5,906 nt of DNA from Acidobacteriaceae bacterium (GTDB lineage Bacteria; Acidobacteriota; Terriglobia; Terriglobales; Acidobacteriaceae), in assembly GCA_003168235.1 (NCBI GenBank), contig PMSZ01000215.1:2631-8536 (forward strand), read 5' to 3'. Shown one piece after another: positions 5,514-5,906 of the stretch. The notes beneath the pieces are model-generated. The model saw only the letters and a list, made by a program, of their open reading frames with translations, searched no databases and had not been told where the DNA came from. The translations under genes and the position numbers were made by a program. How positions within the stretch are numbered: the stretch's first letter is position 1; each line of letters starts with the position of its first letter.

Positions 5514-5906
5514 CTACGCGCCCAACTCCGCGCGAATCGCCGCGACAATCGCCTCGGCCAGGCGGTCCATCTGCTCTTTCGACTCCGCTTCGATCATCAC
5601 CCGCGCCAGCGCTTCTGTGCCGGAGTAACGCACGACCACGCGGCCATTGCCGTCGAGTTCGCGCTCTGCGGCTGCAATAGCCGCCTGCACCGTGGGAATC
5701 TCGGCGAATGGAGTCTTGACCCTCACCCGAACATTACGAATCGTCTGCGGAAACACCTTCAGGTCGCTGATCAGATCGGCGAGGGGCTTGCCAGTTTCGG
5801 CTACGATTTCCATCACACGGAGCGCGGTCAGCAGTCCGTCGCCGGTGGTAGCATCACCGTCGCGAAACAGAATGTGGCCTGACTGTTCGCCGCCGAGCGT
5901 GGCGCC
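5514..5906 (-). CDS. glmM: Phosphoglucosamine mutase, C-terminal part (gene runs off the window)
   Basis: GlmM interconverts glucosamine-6-phosphate and glucosamine-1-phosphate in the cytoplasm, on the way to UDP-GlcNAc for peptidoglycan and lipopolysaccharide. Only the last 130 codons are present; the reading frame is open to the window edge at 5906. Visible landmarks are the sugar-binding loop GGEQSGHILF of domain 3, followed by TTGDGLLTALRVMEIV, and the phosphate-binding loop VRYSGTEALARVMIEAE of domain 4 (about 35 residues before the end). The catalytic phosphoserine region lies outside the window. The usual SGTEP of the phosphate loop reads SGTEA here. The GTG within RVMEIV is an internal valine codon, not a start. 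The response regulator follows 191 bp downstream on the same strand. Confidence 0.95.
   Translation of the reverse strand, partial: GATLGGEQSGHILFRDGDATTGDGLLTALRVMEIVAETGKPLADLISDLKVFPQTIRNVRVRVKTPFAEIPTVQAAIAAAERELDGNGRVVVRYSGTEALARVMIEAESKEQMDRLAEAIVAAIRAELGA

Noticed and set aside
5450..5680. Plus-strand small open frame beginning in the regulator-glmM gap
   Set aside because: Two thirds is antisense to glmM, the composition is Arg/Pro/Ser-rich, and no ribosome binding site is convincing.
5513..5816. Treating 5514-5816 as a complete small gene starting at GTG
   Set aside because: The frame continues upstream to the window edge with GlmM motifs (GGEQSGHILF, TTGDGLLT), so the GTG is an internal valine codon.

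Overview
The window is an ordinary-looking chromosomal segment of moderately high GC from a Gram-negative-type bacterium. The style of the proteins and the gene mix suggest Acidobacteriota (Terriglobia/Koribacter-like): a membrane-anchored hypothetical with a Pro/Ala tail, an unfused CcdA/TlpA/DsbD-alpha set, an exported imidazolonepropionase-like amidohydrolase, and GlmM beside an OmpR-type regulator. This assignment is inference from protein character, not a database match. I see no mobile element, CRISPR array, tRNA or rRNA. No gene-free stretch exceeds 300 bp; the longest is 191 bp (5323-5513).

Plus-strand block, 95-3207. A cysteine-free, membrane-anchored protein of unknown function (95-1153) is followed by three thiol-redox genes: the six-helix electron conduit CcdA (1210-1932), a membrane-anchored TlpA/ResA-like thioredoxin (2015-2572) and a secreted protein equivalent to the N-terminal (alpha) domain of DsbD (2659-3207). 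Together the last three supply, as separate polypeptides, the beta, gamma and alpha modules that are fused in E. coli DsbD. Their gene order is also the order in which electrons pass through DsbD (membrane domain, then thioredoxin domain, then alpha domain). The likely role is export of reducing power from cytosolic thioredoxin to periplasmic disulfides, including possibly apocytochrome c.

Minus-strand block, 5906-3214. Read in the direction of transcription, it holds the C-terminal 130 codons of glmM (phosphoglucosamine mutase, running off the window edge), an OmpR/PhoB-type response regulator with no kinase gene in view, and a secreted metal-dependent amidohydrolase. This block converges with the plus-strand block, leaving only 6 bp between the two stop codons.

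The best leads are the split DsbD set, a possible leaderless start for ccdA, an imperfect palindrome with a third half-site copy upstream of the regulator, and two sequence oddities in the regulator (a Gln in the acidic pocket and a duplicated C-terminal pentapeptide). Nothing here clearly amounts to an undescribed system.
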